Below, one piece after another: positions 34,665 to 43,392 of a DNA stretch of 64,000 nt (its first letter is position 1; each line of letters opens with the position of its first letter). The notes beneath the pieces are model-generated. The model ran no database searches and was not told the origin of the DNA. It saw only the letters and a list, made by a program, of their open reading frames with translations. Origin of the DNA: an uncultured Flavobacteriales bacterium (GTDB taxonomy: Bacteria > Bacteroidota > Bacteroidia > Flavobacteriales_D > Crocinitomicaceae); assembly GCA_937876195.1 (NCBI GenBank), contig CALEIK010000013.1, forward strand, positions 1 through 64,000. The letters are read 5' to 3'. The translations under genes were made by a program, and so were the position numbers.

Positions 34665-35417
34665 ATGATTAAAATAATAGACTTACACGCTTCAGTTGAA
34701 GGGAAAGAAATTTTAAAAGGATTGACGTTAACGGTAAACCCAGGCGAAGTGCATGCGATTATGGGACCGAATGGTGCTGGTAAAAGTACGTTGGCTTCTG
34801 TTCTTGCGGGGCGTGAGGAATTTGAAGTGACGCAAGGTTCAGTAACGTTTGAAGGAAAGGATTTGCTTGAAATGGAAACAGAAGATCGAGCGCGTGAGGG
34901 CGTGTTTTTGGCGTTTCAGTACCCCGTCGAAATTCCAGGTGTATCGAATGTGAACTTTTTGAAGACCGCTATTAACGAAATCAGAGAGTCTAAAGGAGAA
35001 GCGCCTATTTCTGCCAAAGATTTTATGGCAATGGTACGTGAGAAGTCAGCTTTGGTTGAATTGGACGCAAAACTAGCTTCACGAAGTGTGAATGAGGGAT
35101 TTTCAGGCGGCGAAAAGAAGCGAAACGAAATATTTCAAATGGCGATGTTAAATCCCAAGCTTTCTATCCTTGATGAAACGGATTCTGGTCTCGACATTGA
35201 CGCATTGCGCATTGTTGCAAACGGTGTGAACAAATTGAAAACGCCAAATAATGCAACGATCATTATTACACACTACCAACGCCTATTGGACTACATCGTT
35301 CCAGATTTTGTACATGTACTCTACGACGGAAAAATCGTGAAAACCGGTCCAAAAGAATTGGCGCTTGAACTCGAAGAAAAAGGATACGATTGGATCAAAG
35401 CAGAACTAGCACTTTAA
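34665..35417 (+). CDS. sufC: SufC ATPase of the SufBCD complex
   Basis: The 250-residue cytoplasmic ATPase has Walker A (GPNGAGKST, about residues 34-42), the SufC-type FSGGEKKRNEIFQM signature, Walker B and D-loop (LSILDETDSGLDIDAL) and the switch histidine in IIITHYQRLL. It drives cluster assembly with SufB and SufD and does not transport. The start comes 177 nt after sufB, with a tandem repeat and a possible gene remnant between them. sufD follows closely. Confidence 0.97.
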   Translation: MIKIIDLHASVEGKEILKGLTLTVNPGEVHAIMGPNGAGKSTLASVLAGREEFEVTQGSVTFEGKDLLEMETEDRAREGVFLAFQYPVEIPGVSNVNFLKTAINEIRESKGEAPISAKDFMAMVREKSALVELDAKLASRSVNEGFSGGEKKRNEIFQMAMLNPKLSILDETDSGLDIDALRIVANGVNKLKTPNNATIIITHYQRLLDYIVPDFVHVLYDGKIVKTGPKELALELEEKGYDWIKAELAL

Positions 35418-35428
35418 GCAAAAGAAGA

Positions 35429-36682
35429 ATGACAGTTATCACCGGAAATAAAGTCAATTTTACCGAAAAGCTAAAACGCACTTCTCTGCCTATCAATCAG
35501 GAGGATGTTGTGAAAGCGATTCAGACATTGGAGACGGCTTCCATGCCCACCACACGCGTTGAAGCATGGAAATACACGCGTTTGACGAAGATTGGAAAAA
35601 TCAACTTTACCAACGAATTAGCAGATGTAACTTCCATTGACCAATACCGAATCTCTTCTACGGAGTGCACCTTTGTGTTTGTTAATGGGCATTTTTCTAC
35701 TAGTTTATCCAGTAGAACTTTACCTGCAGGCGTGAGCTGTGAACTTATTTCTGAATCACAAAAGTTACTGCATACAAGTGTTGAATTAGAAGATGAAATT
35801 TTCAACGCGACAAATACCGCACACCTGAACGACGGAGTTATTGTCCGTATTTCGGCGAATACAGTGATTGAACAACCGATCCAAGTACTTCATATTTTGA
35901 AAGGAGATCACGTTATCTCTAATTTCAAAACCATTGTTGAAGCTGAAAAATTCTCTAAGGCCGAGATTGTACAGGGATTTTTTACTGATGGTGGTAGTTC
36001 AAATTTCTGCAATTCAGTTTCCGAAATCAATGTGGCTGAAAACGCGCATTTGACGTTCAATAAAATCCAATATGAATCGGAAGAATCGTTTCATATCAGT
36101 ACGGAAGAAGTGCAACAAGGAGCAAACTCTAACTTCAAAATAAACACATTTACCCTAAACGGTGGTTTGGTTCGAAATAACGTACACATCAATGTCAACG
36201 GTAAAAATTGTGAAAGTCACTTGAACGGCGCTTACCTTTTGAAGAACAAACAGCATGTCGACAATCACTCAGTGGTGGATCATAAAGTTCCAAATTGCGA
36301 GTCACATGAATTGTACAAAGGTGTGATTGACGACAGTGCAACAGCAGTGTTTAACGGCAAAGTCTATGTACGTCCTGATGCTCAGAAGATCAATGCTTTT
36401 CAATCCAATGCGAATGTGTTGCTTTCCGATAATGCGACGATCAATTCTAAACCAGAATTGGAAATCTACGCCGACGATGTAAAATGCTCGCATGGTTCAA
36501 CCACTGGACAATTAGACGAAGAAGCAGTTTTTTATCTTAGAGCGCGTGGATTATCCGAAAAGACGGCTCGTCAATTAGTTGTTTCGGCATTTATTGGTGA
36601 GGTGATTGAAAAAGTTGAAAACGAAGAAATCGTGGAATTCGTTCACAAAAAATTGAACGAACGATTTGACTGGAAAAACTAG
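35429..36682 (+). CDS. sufD: SufD subunit of the SufBCD complex
   Basis: The 417-residue protein matches SufD: an N-terminal helical part with TRVEAWKYTRLTKI, the SufB/D core beta-helix (NSVSEINVAENAHLTFNKIQYES, ESHLNGAYLLKNKQHVDNHSVVDH) and the C-terminal KCSHGSTTGQLDEEAVFYLRARGLSEKTARQLVVSAF. The start at ATG 35429 lies 11 nt after sufC; a TTG at 35390 would overlap sufC. No sufS or sufE follows; the next gene, on the other strand, is a HEAT-like protein. Cysteine desulfurase must be encoded elsewhere. Confidence 0.95.
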   Translation: MTVITGNKVNFTEKLKRTSLPINQEDVVKAIQTLETASMPTTRVEAWKYTRLTKIGKINFTNELADVTSIDQYRISSTECTFVFVNGHFSTSLSSRTLPAGVSCELISESQKLLHTSVELEDEIFNATNTAHLNDGVIVRISANTVIEQPIQVLHILKGDHVISNFKTIVEAEKFSKAEIVQGFFTDGGSSNFCNSVSEINVAENAHLTFNKIQYESEESFHISTEEVQQGANSNFKINTFTLNGGLVRNNVHINVNGKNCESHLNGAYLLKNKQHVDNHSVVDHKVPNCESHELYKGVIDDSATAVFNGKVYVRPDAQKINAFQSNANVLLSDNATINSKPELEIYADDVKCSHGSTTGQLDEEAVFYLRARGLSEKTARQLVVSAFIGEVIEKVENEEIVEFVHKKLNERFDWKN

Positions 36683-36713
36683 TGAGAAATAACTCTTCTG
36701 TTTCGCTGTTTAA

Positions 36714-37259
36714 TCAATCCATTAAGCCCTGATCAAATTCTTTTATTTTTATCGCAATTTCGCTTAAAATATGAGCTTTTTGTTCATCTCGGACATTCTT
36801 CTCAAGGTAATTTTTCAGGTGCAATTGGCATTCTAAAATATCCTCTTCCATAAAGGGTCCATCCAAATTTTCTATGATTGTTAAGCAATCAAGTGCTTCT
36901 AAAAAATCTCCCTCTGTGGCAATTTGCACGAAGTCATCGACATAATTACTAAAGTCCACTTTCATATTCCAAATCGTAGACAAGAGTGGTTGGCGCACTT
37001 TTAAAAAACGCTCATCACCTATCACTTCAATCATTTCAACTGAAATGGATGAATCTTTCAAACTGCTCAGCAATTCAAGAATTTCCTTCTTGTTTACCTC
37101 GGAAGTGGTACGTAATAAACACTCTGCTAGCTCTCTAATCACCGTTGAGTTTCCGTTCATCTCGAGCGATTTAATTGCCTTTGACGCTTTCTTTTCGTCG
37201 CCAGAATGAAGATCGCTTAGGATACTTTGTAGTTTTTGAGATTGCTTCTTTACTGCCAT
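36714..37259 (-). CDS. HEAT-like helical protein of unknown function
   Basis: The 181-residue protein is almost entirely alpha-helical and looks like three or four short HEAT/armadillo-type hairpins (ASKAIKSLEMNGNSTVIRELAECLLR, KKEILELLSSLKDSSISVEMIEVI, VRQPLLSTIWNMKVDFSNYVDDFVQIA). There is no signal peptide or membrane segment. The start is very basic (KKQSQKLQ), the rest acidic. Such proteins usually act as scaffolds. It converges on sufD with 31 nt between stops and has its own promoter at 37278-37312. No firmer function can be given. Confidence 0.7.
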   Translation of the reverse strand: MAVKKQSQKLQSILSDLHSGDEKKASKAIKSLEMNGNSTVIRELAECLLRTTSEVNKKEILELLSSLKDSSISVEMIEVIGDERFLKVRQPLLSTIWNMKVDFSNYVDDFVQIATEGDFLEALDCLTIIENLDGPFMEEDILECQLHLKNYLEKNVRDEQKAHILSEIAIKIKEFDQGLMD

Positions 37260-37277
37260 GTTGTTTCAAATTTCCTA

Positions 37278-37312
37278 CAAAATTAAAGCAATATATTTAT
37301 TCTCACCACAAA
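37278..37312 (-). promoter_or_regulatory. Bacteroidota-type promoter of the HEAT-like gene
   Basis: On the minus strand TTTG (37312-37309), a 23-nt spacer and TAATTTTG (37285-37278) match the phylum consensus. The predicted start is a few bases before the ATG at 37259. Confidence 0.6.
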
Positions 37313-37328
37313 TAAATATCTTTACCGT

Positions 37329-38282
37329 ATGAGGATGCATTTTTACATCACGTATTTTTTGATTGCACTACTAGTAGTCAGTGGTTGTCGCATTGAAACA
37401 GCTAAACCGGCGCTGCAAAAACGATTGGTTATTGCTTCTGATTATTTAAATGAAGGAGACACTCTTCTGTTTCGCTCGTTTTCGAAAAGCACACATACTC
37501 GAATTACAATTCTTCCTTGGAACAAAAGTAAAATCATTGGAGAATTTCGCAACAACAAATACAATACAGGCATAGATCTCTTCATGATGAAATCGATGTC
37601 TGACGTGCACTACCTTCAGAAAAGAAAGTTGTTTCAGCCGCTCAAGCTGAGTACTAACCTAAAAGAGGAGTACATGGATTTTTCTTCTGAAAAGTACGAT
37701 TACTTTGGATTTGGCTATGATCCATATGTGGTGGCATATCCAAAGCAGAATTATCCGACAATAAAAATGTATAATGATTTGACACGTCATTATTACGTCA
37801 AAGATTTGGATGATTCGGAAATGATCCCCATGATCGCCCCGGTTTTGGCTAAAATGAAAAAAACCGATGCCAACAAGTGGTTGATGCGACTTTACGCGCA
37901 CAATTTAGGCGATAACATAGTAAGTGACTCCGTACTAGGGCTACTTCCAATTTTGACCAGTTATAGTAATTTTCAAGCCAACATGGACAATAAATTTTAT
38001 AGCGGTAAAACGATCGTATTGCCCAATTATAAGTCCACTGGAACATTTTATAACTTAAGAACCATGTGTATTGCTTATCAAGCAGAAAACTATAACGAGG
38101 CCTTGGAGTTTGTTGATTTCTATTTGAGCGAGGAAAACAACCCAGTTCTTAACAAAGCACTGAATACGATAGGTGTCAGCTCATCTGAATTTGGCTTTAG
38201 GAAATATTACGTGCATTCGGAAGAAATGCTCCAGTACTATGTGTTGGTGGAAAGATCCATAAACCGATTTAGTACTAAATAA
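37329..38282 (+). CDS. Lipoprotein resembling an extracellular solute-binding protein
   Basis: The 317-residue protein has a lipoprotein signal (FLIALLVVSGC, lipidated Cys about residue 20). The mature part looks like a periplasmic-binding protein of the iron/2-aminoethylphosphonate type: RLVIASDYLNEGDTLLFRSFSKST, TGIDLFMMKSMSDVHYL, GFGYDPYVVAYPK, and a late AENYNEALEFVDFYLSEENN helix typical of the second lobe. No ABC permease or ATPase gene is nearby, so it may be an orphan binder or a structural protein that reuses the fold. The similarity is distant and is read from pattern only. It is divergent from the HEAT-like gene. Confidence 0.6.
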   Translation: MRMHFYITYFLIALLVVSGCRIETAKPALQKRLVIASDYLNEGDTLLFRSFSKSTHTRITILPWNKSKIIGEFRNNKYNTGIDLFMMKSMSDVHYLQKRKLFQPLKLSTNLKEEYMDFSSEKYDYFGFGYDPYVVAYPKQNYPTIKMYNDLTRHYYVKDLDDSEMIPMIAPVLAKMKKTDANKWLMRLYAHNLGDNIVSDSVLGLLPILTSYSNFQANMDNKFYSGKTIVLPNYKSTGTFYNLRTMCIAYQAENYNEALEFVDFYLSEENNPVLNKALNTIGVSSSEFGFRKYYVHSEEMLQYYVLVERSINRFSTK

Positions 38283-38361
38283 ACTTTTTGTTGAATTTTA
38301 GTTGTATTGTTCAATAAAATAGTTCATATTTGCGTAACAAGCAATTAACCTCAACACTATT

Positions 38362-38880
38362 ATGAACCAAAAAAGGATCATATTATCTCAGCTATTATCT
38401 CGAAAGCGTGTGGACGTTACGTCGAAAAACTACATCAATCAGATTCGGCTAGTTACGTTTATATTTTTCGCGCTGATTGTCTCATTCATTTGTATATACC
38501 TGTACTTCACTGATTTAACAATCACCACTGTGGCTGCTGCCGTAGTATTGATTGGTATTTTTGGAGGGGTTTTGCATTTACTTCGTAAACAAATTTCAGG
38601 AACAGCTATTAAGGGCGATACGCTCATTCTAAATAAAGACAATCGAAGATTTTGTGTGACTTCATTAAGAAGTATCAAAAACATAAAGTCATCTTCATTT
38701 TTAATGTTTCAGCTGACAAGGTTGAACTATAAATTAGATGGCAGAACTCAATCAACACTGATTTTAACATTGAAAAATCGGTATCAATTTACCCCTGAAA
38801 CGCTATTGCGTCATGCGTTAGAATTGAGTAAAAAACAAAAGGCAAATCATAAGCCGGATCCTGTTCCCACCCAAGGGTGA
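38362..38880 (+). CDS. Small membrane protein with two helices and a beta-rich tail
   Basis: The 172-residue protein has a basic start, two membrane segments (about residues 30-49, VTFIFFALIVSFICIYLYF, and 54-73, TVAAAVVLIGIFGGVLHLL) and a soluble C-terminal part with short beta strands (IKGDTLILNKDNRRFCVTSL, MFQLTRLNYKLDGRTQSTLIL). This is the layout of small PH-like or YcxB-like membrane proteins, which I cannot confirm. The last 14 or so codons (from about 38838) lie on the strand opposite the 3' end of rnpB, so the C-terminal sequence is constrained by that RNA. Expression is likely but not proven. Confidence 0.6.
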   Translation: MNQKRIILSQLLSRKRVDVTSKNYINQIRLVTFIFFALIVSFICIYLYFTDLTITTVAAAVVLIGIFGGVLHLLRKQISGTAIKGDTLILNKDNRRFCVTSLRSIKNIKSSSFLMFQLTRLNYKLDGRTQSTLILTLKNRYQFTPETLLRHALELSKKQKANHKPDPVPTQG

Positions 38881-39243
38881 GCGTCCATCATTTATCTAGT
38901 ACTAACGTCACCGTCAGTATCTATCGACCTACCCTCCTGGCTTGAGCGAGCAGCTCTATATGCCTGCGTCTTACGACAACAAACAAACCCAGGTTTACAT
39001 GGTCTTTCAGCCCGTAAGGTTTACCTTGCAATTTCGATCACTCGAAACACGGTGAGCTCTTACCTCACCTTTTCACCTTTTCTCAAACGAAGCAAGCTTG
39101 TCTGAGTAGTTTTCCTTTCTGCGGCACTTTCTGTTCTCAATCGCTCTCGCCAAAGAGACCTTCCCGTTAGGAAGTACGGTGCTCTATGCTGTCCAGACTT
39201 TCCTCTTCAAACTAAATTTGAAGCGATAGACTGATTTGCCTTT
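38838..39243 (-). ncRNA. rnpB: RNase P RNA (class A)
   Basis: The minus strand carries the RNase P core: GAGGAAAGTCTGGACAGC near the 5' end, the GAACAGAAAGTGCC segment, GGTAAACCTTACGG, GACCATGTAAACCTGGG and the 3' ACAGGATCCGGCTTAT. P4 pairs by covariation (CTGGA with TCCGG instead of CCGGG with CCCGG). P1 is an exact 11-bp helix between 39232-39242 and 38839-38849, fixing the ends within a few bases; a T-rich stretch follows the 3' end. The length of about 406 nt is normal. The RNA matures tRNA 5' ends with the RnpA protein. Its 3' end overlaps the convergent gene ending at 38880. Confidence 0.95.
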
Positions 39244-39246
39244 ACA

Positions 39247-39254
39247 CAAAGGTA
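39247..39254 (-). promoter_or_regulatory. -7 box (TACCTTTG) of rnpB
   Basis: An exact TAnnTTTG match on the minus strand ends 4 nt before the start of RNase P helix P1, the right place for a transcription start near 39241. It lies in the short gap after the T9SS gene stop (39259). No obvious -33 TTTG was found. Confidence 0.6.
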
Positions 39255-39258
39255 CACT

Positions 39259-40335
39259 TTAATCCTGTTTAATAAATGATTTTCGGCTTATTTGGTGCGC
39301 ATCTTTTACAATGAACTCATACATACCATTGTCAAGTGTAGCAATGTTGACCTGTGCCAATGGAGTTTTAATTACTCCTTCCATTACCAAAGACCCGCTC
39401 ATATCAACGATACTGAAACTGCTGCCAAGTGGGGCATTTTTGATTGAAATAAGACCTGAAGCAGGATTCGGGTATAATTCTACCTCCAGCACTAATTCGT
39501 TCAGCCCTAAACCATAATCCTTGTATTCGATTCCAGTTACAGTCTCTGTACCTAGAATGTCCGTTGTAGTAATTCTTAAAATTGCATCATCTTCTCCATT
39601 CGCTAACCACTCATAAATGTAGGAATCGGGAACAGGAATTGGAATCCACGTCAGGTTACCAAATACGTCAATTCGAATGGAATCAATTTCATTGATTGTG
39701 TGCTTAACGCGAAGCGCATCAAATGAACCATACGGTGTTGTAATATTACCCCAACCATCCACTTCCGTGTAACGTTGGCGGTATTGTCTAAATATAGCAT
39801 CAAAGAATGGATTCATGTCCAAATTGGTATACCCACGAGAAGAATAACTGTCTCCATAATACATGGGAAACTTATACCTTGTTTCAATTGTGTCCGATCG
39901 AACTGGAATGGTGTTACCTTCAATATTTAGAGAGTATCCAATCGAAGTAATTGCATTGGATGTTTTTCTTGTGTATTGATTCACATCTGTGATTGAAATG
40001 GGTAAAAATCCACTGATATCATTCAAAGGCAAGTCCGTTGCCGGTAAATAATAGCTTGCTTGATAATCGGTGAGAACCGTAGCAACAAATGCAGCATATA
40101 CAAAAGTTGGTACACCAGACATTCCCATAAACCCTCTAAATCGTTGAGTTTCTAATGTTAAGTTAGAAAAATCCCAGGTATGATTTACACCTGTGGTCAC
40201 AAAATCTATGCTATTATCGGTGGTAATACTCATTATTACGCTTTCATCGGCTTCTGCAAAGTCTGCATCGGTAATGGAAATCTGAGCGAATAAAACAATG
40301 GGGGAAAGGAAACAAAATAGTAGAAGTATTTTCAT
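39259..40335 (-). CDS. T9SS type A sorting-domain protein
   Basis: The 358-residue secreted protein has a signal peptide (about 1-18, MKILLLFCFLSPIVLFAQ) and a C-terminal type A sorting domain (LVLEVELYPNPASGLISI, SFSIVDMSGSLVMEG, LDNGMYEFIVKDAHQISRKSFIKQ). The middle is beta-rich with no recognised domain (HTWDFSNLTLETQRFRG, YKFPMYYGDSYSSRGY, PYGSFDALRVKH); similar proteins are common hypothetical exported proteins of this phylum. It lies 42 nt after the lipoprotein gene and probably belongs to the ECF sigma cluster upstream. Confidence 0.82.
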   Translation of the reverse strand: MKILLLFCFLSPIVLFAQISITDADFAEADESVIMSITTDNSIDFVTTGVNHTWDFSNLTLETQRFRGFMGMSGVPTFVYAAFVATVLTDYQASYYLPATDLPLNDISGFLPISITDVNQYTRKTSNAITSIGYSLNIEGNTIPVRSDTIETRYKFPMYYGDSYSSRGYTNLDMNPFFDAIFRQYRQRYTEVDGWGNITTPYGSFDALRVKHTINEIDSIRIDVFGNLTWIPIPVPDSYIYEWLANGEDDAILRITTTDILGTETVTGIEYKDYGLGLNELVLEVELYPNPASGLISIKNAPLGSSFSIVDMSGSLVMEGVIKTPLAQVNIATLDNGMYEFIVKDAHQISRKSFIKQD

Positions 40336-40377
40336 TATATTTTTTCTTGTAAAAATAGGTAAATTATTTTATATGAA

Positions 40378-41445
40378 TTAATTAGTCTCAATACCGAAAA
40401 CAATATTCATGGTGAAGTCAACATCATTACCAGAAGCTAACTCTTTCAGATTTCCATTGACAATCCCAGAAACTTTGAATACTCTATTTCCAGCGCTATT
40501 CAGACCGTAATAATCCAATGCTGTGATATGTACTTTTGATGAAATATTCGTAGCGTAATCAGATCTAAGTTCTTGTCCATTTTTCATCACCTTTACTCGG
40601 ATATTAAAATCCTGCGGTACTGCCAAATCACTTTCGTTTTCAAACATTGTAAAATCATTGACAAACTTCTGAGAGTCGTACCCACTGAGTATAACGGATT
40701 TTGTTCTTACTACACCATTCTTAAAGTGTACATCAGCCGTTACTGTTTCAAGCGTCGCTCCCAAATTTGATTCCAATTCCAACGATTGCCCCATTGCAAC
40801 ACCCTCTTTATACCAGTTTATAAAATCAATTTGGTCAGTAGCATTCGTTACAGCAACATTGACAATTCCACCACCCAGCAAGCTGGCATTTAATTCACAA
40901 TTCGCGTTGTGATTGTATCCAATCATTAATTCATCGCACATGTTCTTTCCCGTTCCATCCAGGAATGTCACCTCTGCGCATACGTCAAATATACCACGTT
41001 CGTACATCGCATAGGTATCTACGCCAACCTCAACTCCATCAACGGACCATACAATGGACATAATGTTTTGTGCGTTTTCAAAGGAGTCCTTTGACAAGAT
41101 AGCCAATGGAGTAGTGCTTACTTGTGAAAAAACAGGAAGTATCGTTGCAGGCTGCGGTGCAGTCGTTAAAAAATCAATGTTTCCATCGTACACACCTATT
41201 TCAATGCTTAAATCGTCTCCTCCAATTCTTCCAGAAAACACATTGACTCCGTGTTCTTCAAGCGTCATCGTGTGCATATACACATTATTATCACCAGCAA
41301 TTAGCTCAAATGCTTCGCCGTCAATTAGTCCGTCCACTCTAAATACCGGTGTATTCGATTCTGGAATTTCTATAACATCCTTTTTACAAGCACTTGCAAG
41401 TATTACTACCAGACCAATAAAAAAGTGAATTTGTCTTAATTTCAT
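40378..41445 (-). CDS. Lipoprotein in the ECF sigma cluster
   Basis: The 355-residue lipoprotein has a signal ending ILASAC with lipidated Cys20, followed by KKDVIEIPES. The rest is beta-rich with PKD-like stretches (IMSIVWSVDGVEVGVDTYAMYERGIFDVCAEVTFLDG, QIDFINWYKEGVAMGQSLEL) and a C-terminal beta domain (FNIRVKVMKNGQEL, NRVFKVSGIVNG). No enzymatic motif was seen. It starts 2 nt before the end of the intergenic gap after the anti-sigma/barrel gene and is probably cotranscribed with it, so it may be part of a surface or envelope system controlled by the sigma factor. The function is unknown. Confidence 0.75.
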   Translation of the reverse strand: MKLRQIHFFIGLVVILASACKKDVIEIPESNTPVFRVDGLIDGEAFELIAGDNNVYMHTMTLEEHGVNVFSGRIGGDDLSIEIGVYDGNIDFLTTAPQPATILPVFSQVSTTPLAILSKDSFENAQNIMSIVWSVDGVEVGVDTYAMYERGIFDVCAEVTFLDGTGKNMCDELMIGYNHNANCELNASLLGGGIVNVAVTNATDQIDFINWYKEGVAMGQSLELESNLGATLETVTADVHFKNGVVRTKSVILSGYDSQKFVNDFTMFENESDLAVPQDFNIRVKVMKNGQELRSDYATNISSKVHITALDYYGLNSAGNRVFKVSGIVNGNLKELASGNDVDFTMNIVFGIETN

Positions 41446-41447
41446 AA

Positions 41448-42683
41448 CTATTTTTTAAATCTTAATGACTTTCTAATGTATAACTGTCCATCAATTGGAA
41501 GTCTATTGTTTTTCCCTATCAAATAATCTTCTTGAATCATTGGCATTAACTGAACACCGATATTCACTCCTACCTTTAACGAAGGACAAAGGTCAAATGC
41601 GTAGCCCAATGTTGGCTTGATACCAAAACGATTGATGCCATCCATATTTCCGTAATAGGTTTTGCGCTCGTCCATCGTTTCATTCACGGATGAGGAAACA
41701 CCTACTTTAGTTCCCATAACATATGAAGGTCGAACACCAACATTTACCGTATGCTTGCGAAATTTATAGCCAACAGTCAATTCAGCTTCTAACGAGTAAA
41801 TTTCTCTGTAATCGAAATCATAGCTGTACTCATTCGAACCAAAGCCGTACACTTTTGCTCTTCGATTCAATACCAGATCCTTGTGATTTGACCAAACGCC
41901 GTTTACCCCTGCGGTAAGCAGTAGTCTTCCTTTTTGAATTTGTGTCCCTAAACCAATACCAAAAGAGTTCGACAATTGATCTGATGGTGTTATAAGTGAT
42001 TGTGACAATCCTGCAAATCCACCAATGTACATCGTTGCTTTCATAGGAAGTTCGCGTTCATTAAATAAATGACTCGCCGCCAATTGTTGTTCAGCACTGT
42101 TTGTTGAAAGTCCAAGCAAAGGAAGATTACCTATTGATTTCTCAACAGGTTTTCTAGCTTCTGAGCCAGTACTCACACTTTGCTCAGTTTCTAATGGCAG
42201 ACTACGTTTGTTTTCCTGCAATGCTGTTGGTCTCTTTGTTTCAATAGCCGATTTTTCAACCTTATTATTTTCGCTAGTAACAGTGTTCAGTTGTTTGTTA
42301 GGTGAAGAAGTGACCGCATTGTTTTGTTGTTGTGGAGAGTTTACGCTCACTTCTTGCATCTTCACGTCTTCACTCGCATTGATTGATGAAATTGAATTCG
42401 CCTTCGCAGCATTGGAAGATTGCTCTGTTTGATTATATATTTCTTTAGAATTCGCTTGCGCAATGTTCGTATCATTGATTGTATTCGTAGGTTGGTATAA
42501 GAACGACGTTCCGATAAGCCCAACAAACATAAAGGCTGTGAAAAACCACAAAAAGTCCTTCTTACGCGACAACGAAGGGAGCATTGCTTCCATTTCTTTC
42601 CAGTATTCATCTTTGTACTCGAATGACTTGTTTCCAGCGCCTTCGCGCGCTAATTTATCTATTTCTTCATCTGTCCAGCTCAT
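41448..42683 (-). CDS. Anti-sigma-like protein with transmembrane helix, long linker and beta-barrel
   Basis: The 411-residue protein begins MSWTDEEIDKLAREG and has an YWKEMEAMLP-type N-terminal helix (about 1-42), the pattern of anti-sigma cytoplasmic domains in this phylum. One membrane helix follows (about 44-62, FLWFFTAFMFVGLIGTSFL). Then comes a polar Asn/Ser/Gln/Lys linker of about 130 residues, and a C-terminal beta-rich domain (about 205-411; MYIGGFAGLSQSLI, GIGLGTQIQKGRLLLTAGVNG, EAELTVGYKFRKHTVNVGVRPSY, GIKPTLGYAFDL) like an outer-membrane beta-barrel. Its ATG overlaps the sigma gene stop by 4 nt. It could be anchored in both membranes; this is inferred. Confidence 0.75.
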   Translation of the reverse strand: MSWTDEEIDKLAREGAGNKSFEYKDEYWKEMEAMLPSLSRKKDFLWFFTAFMFVGLIGTSFLYQPTNTINDTNIAQANSKEIYNQTEQSSNAAKANSISSINASEDVKMQEVSVNSPQQQNNAVTSSPNKQLNTVTSENNKVEKSAIETKRPTALQENKRSLPLETEQSVSTGSEARKPVEKSIGNLPLLGLSTNSAEQQLAASHLFNERELPMKATMYIGGFAGLSQSLITPSDQLSNSFGIGLGTQIQKGRLLLTAGVNGVWSNHKDLVLNRRAKVYGFGSNEYSYDFDYREIYSLEAELTVGYKFRKHTVNVGVRPSYVMGTKVGVSSSVNETMDERKTYYGNMDGINRFGIKPTLGYAFDLCPSLKVGVNIGVQLMPMIQEDYLIGKNNRLPIDGQLYIRKSLRFKK

Positions 42684-43249
42684 ATCACCATCCGTTGATT
42701 ATTGTTCTCTAGTAATTCCAATTTGTAACGCAGCATTTTACGCGCTGTAGATAAATGCCATTTCGACGTTCCTTCTGACATTTGGAGCAGTTCACCTATT
42801 TCCTTGTGCGAGTAACCGTCAACAACGTAGAGGTTAAATACCTGTCCCGTTGTTGTAGGAAGCTCCTTGATAAGCACCATGATGTTCTCGACACCAAGAT
42901 TGCTTTCTGCATCATTATTGCTTCCAGTCGCATAGAAATCTAATTCTGCTTCACTATCGCTTTTTGTTACCTGTGTATTGTATTTTTTGTTTTTTCGGTA
43001 TTCATCAATCAATGAATTCACCATAATTCTTTTGGCCCAAGCATCAAAATTATAATCCTTGTCGACCTTTTCTAAACTTCCCAATATTTTAATAAAACCA
43101 GCATTAAATGCTGCTCTTGCGTCTTCTTCGTTTTTGTTGTAGCGAAAACATATGGGCATTAACATTTTGAAACCATACTCATATAACAAGTTGATTGCCT
43201 TGCGATCATCACGCATACATGCTTTTATGATTTCATGGGTGATGTCCAT
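42680..43249 (-). CDS. ECF sigma-70 factor
   Basis: The 189-residue protein has region 2 (about 10-80; KAINLLYEYGFKMLMPICFRYNKNEEDARAAFNAGFIKIL, YNFDAWAKRIMVNSLIDEYRKNKK) and region 4 (about 125-180; LPTTTGQVFNLYVVDGYSHKEIGELLQMSEGTSKWHLSTARKML), the layout of ECF sigma factors of RpoE type. ATG 43249 is chosen; ATG 43276 would add nine residues. It leads a set with the anti-sigma/barrel, lipoprotein and T9SS genes, which suggests control of an envelope function. No binding site of its own could be identified. Confidence 0.9.
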   Translation of the reverse strand: MDITHEIIKACMRDDRKAINLLYEYGFKMLMPICFRYNKNEEDARAAFNAGFIKILGSLEKVDKDYNFDAWAKRIMVNSLIDEYRKNKKYNTQVTKSDSEAELDFYATGSNNDAESNLGVENIMVLIKELPTTTGQVFNLYVVDGYSHKEIGELLQMSEGTSKWHLSTARKMLRYKLELLENNNQRMVI

Positions 43250-43392
43250 TGGTTTTTTTAACGATCTTATCTTCAATATTTTACGTAAATTACATAGAAT
43301 TTATTAAATTTCATCACATTCGACCCGTCAATTTTATTTAATTTACAGCGCTTGTAAACAAATAGACGAGAACTAGAATAAAAAGGTTGGGA

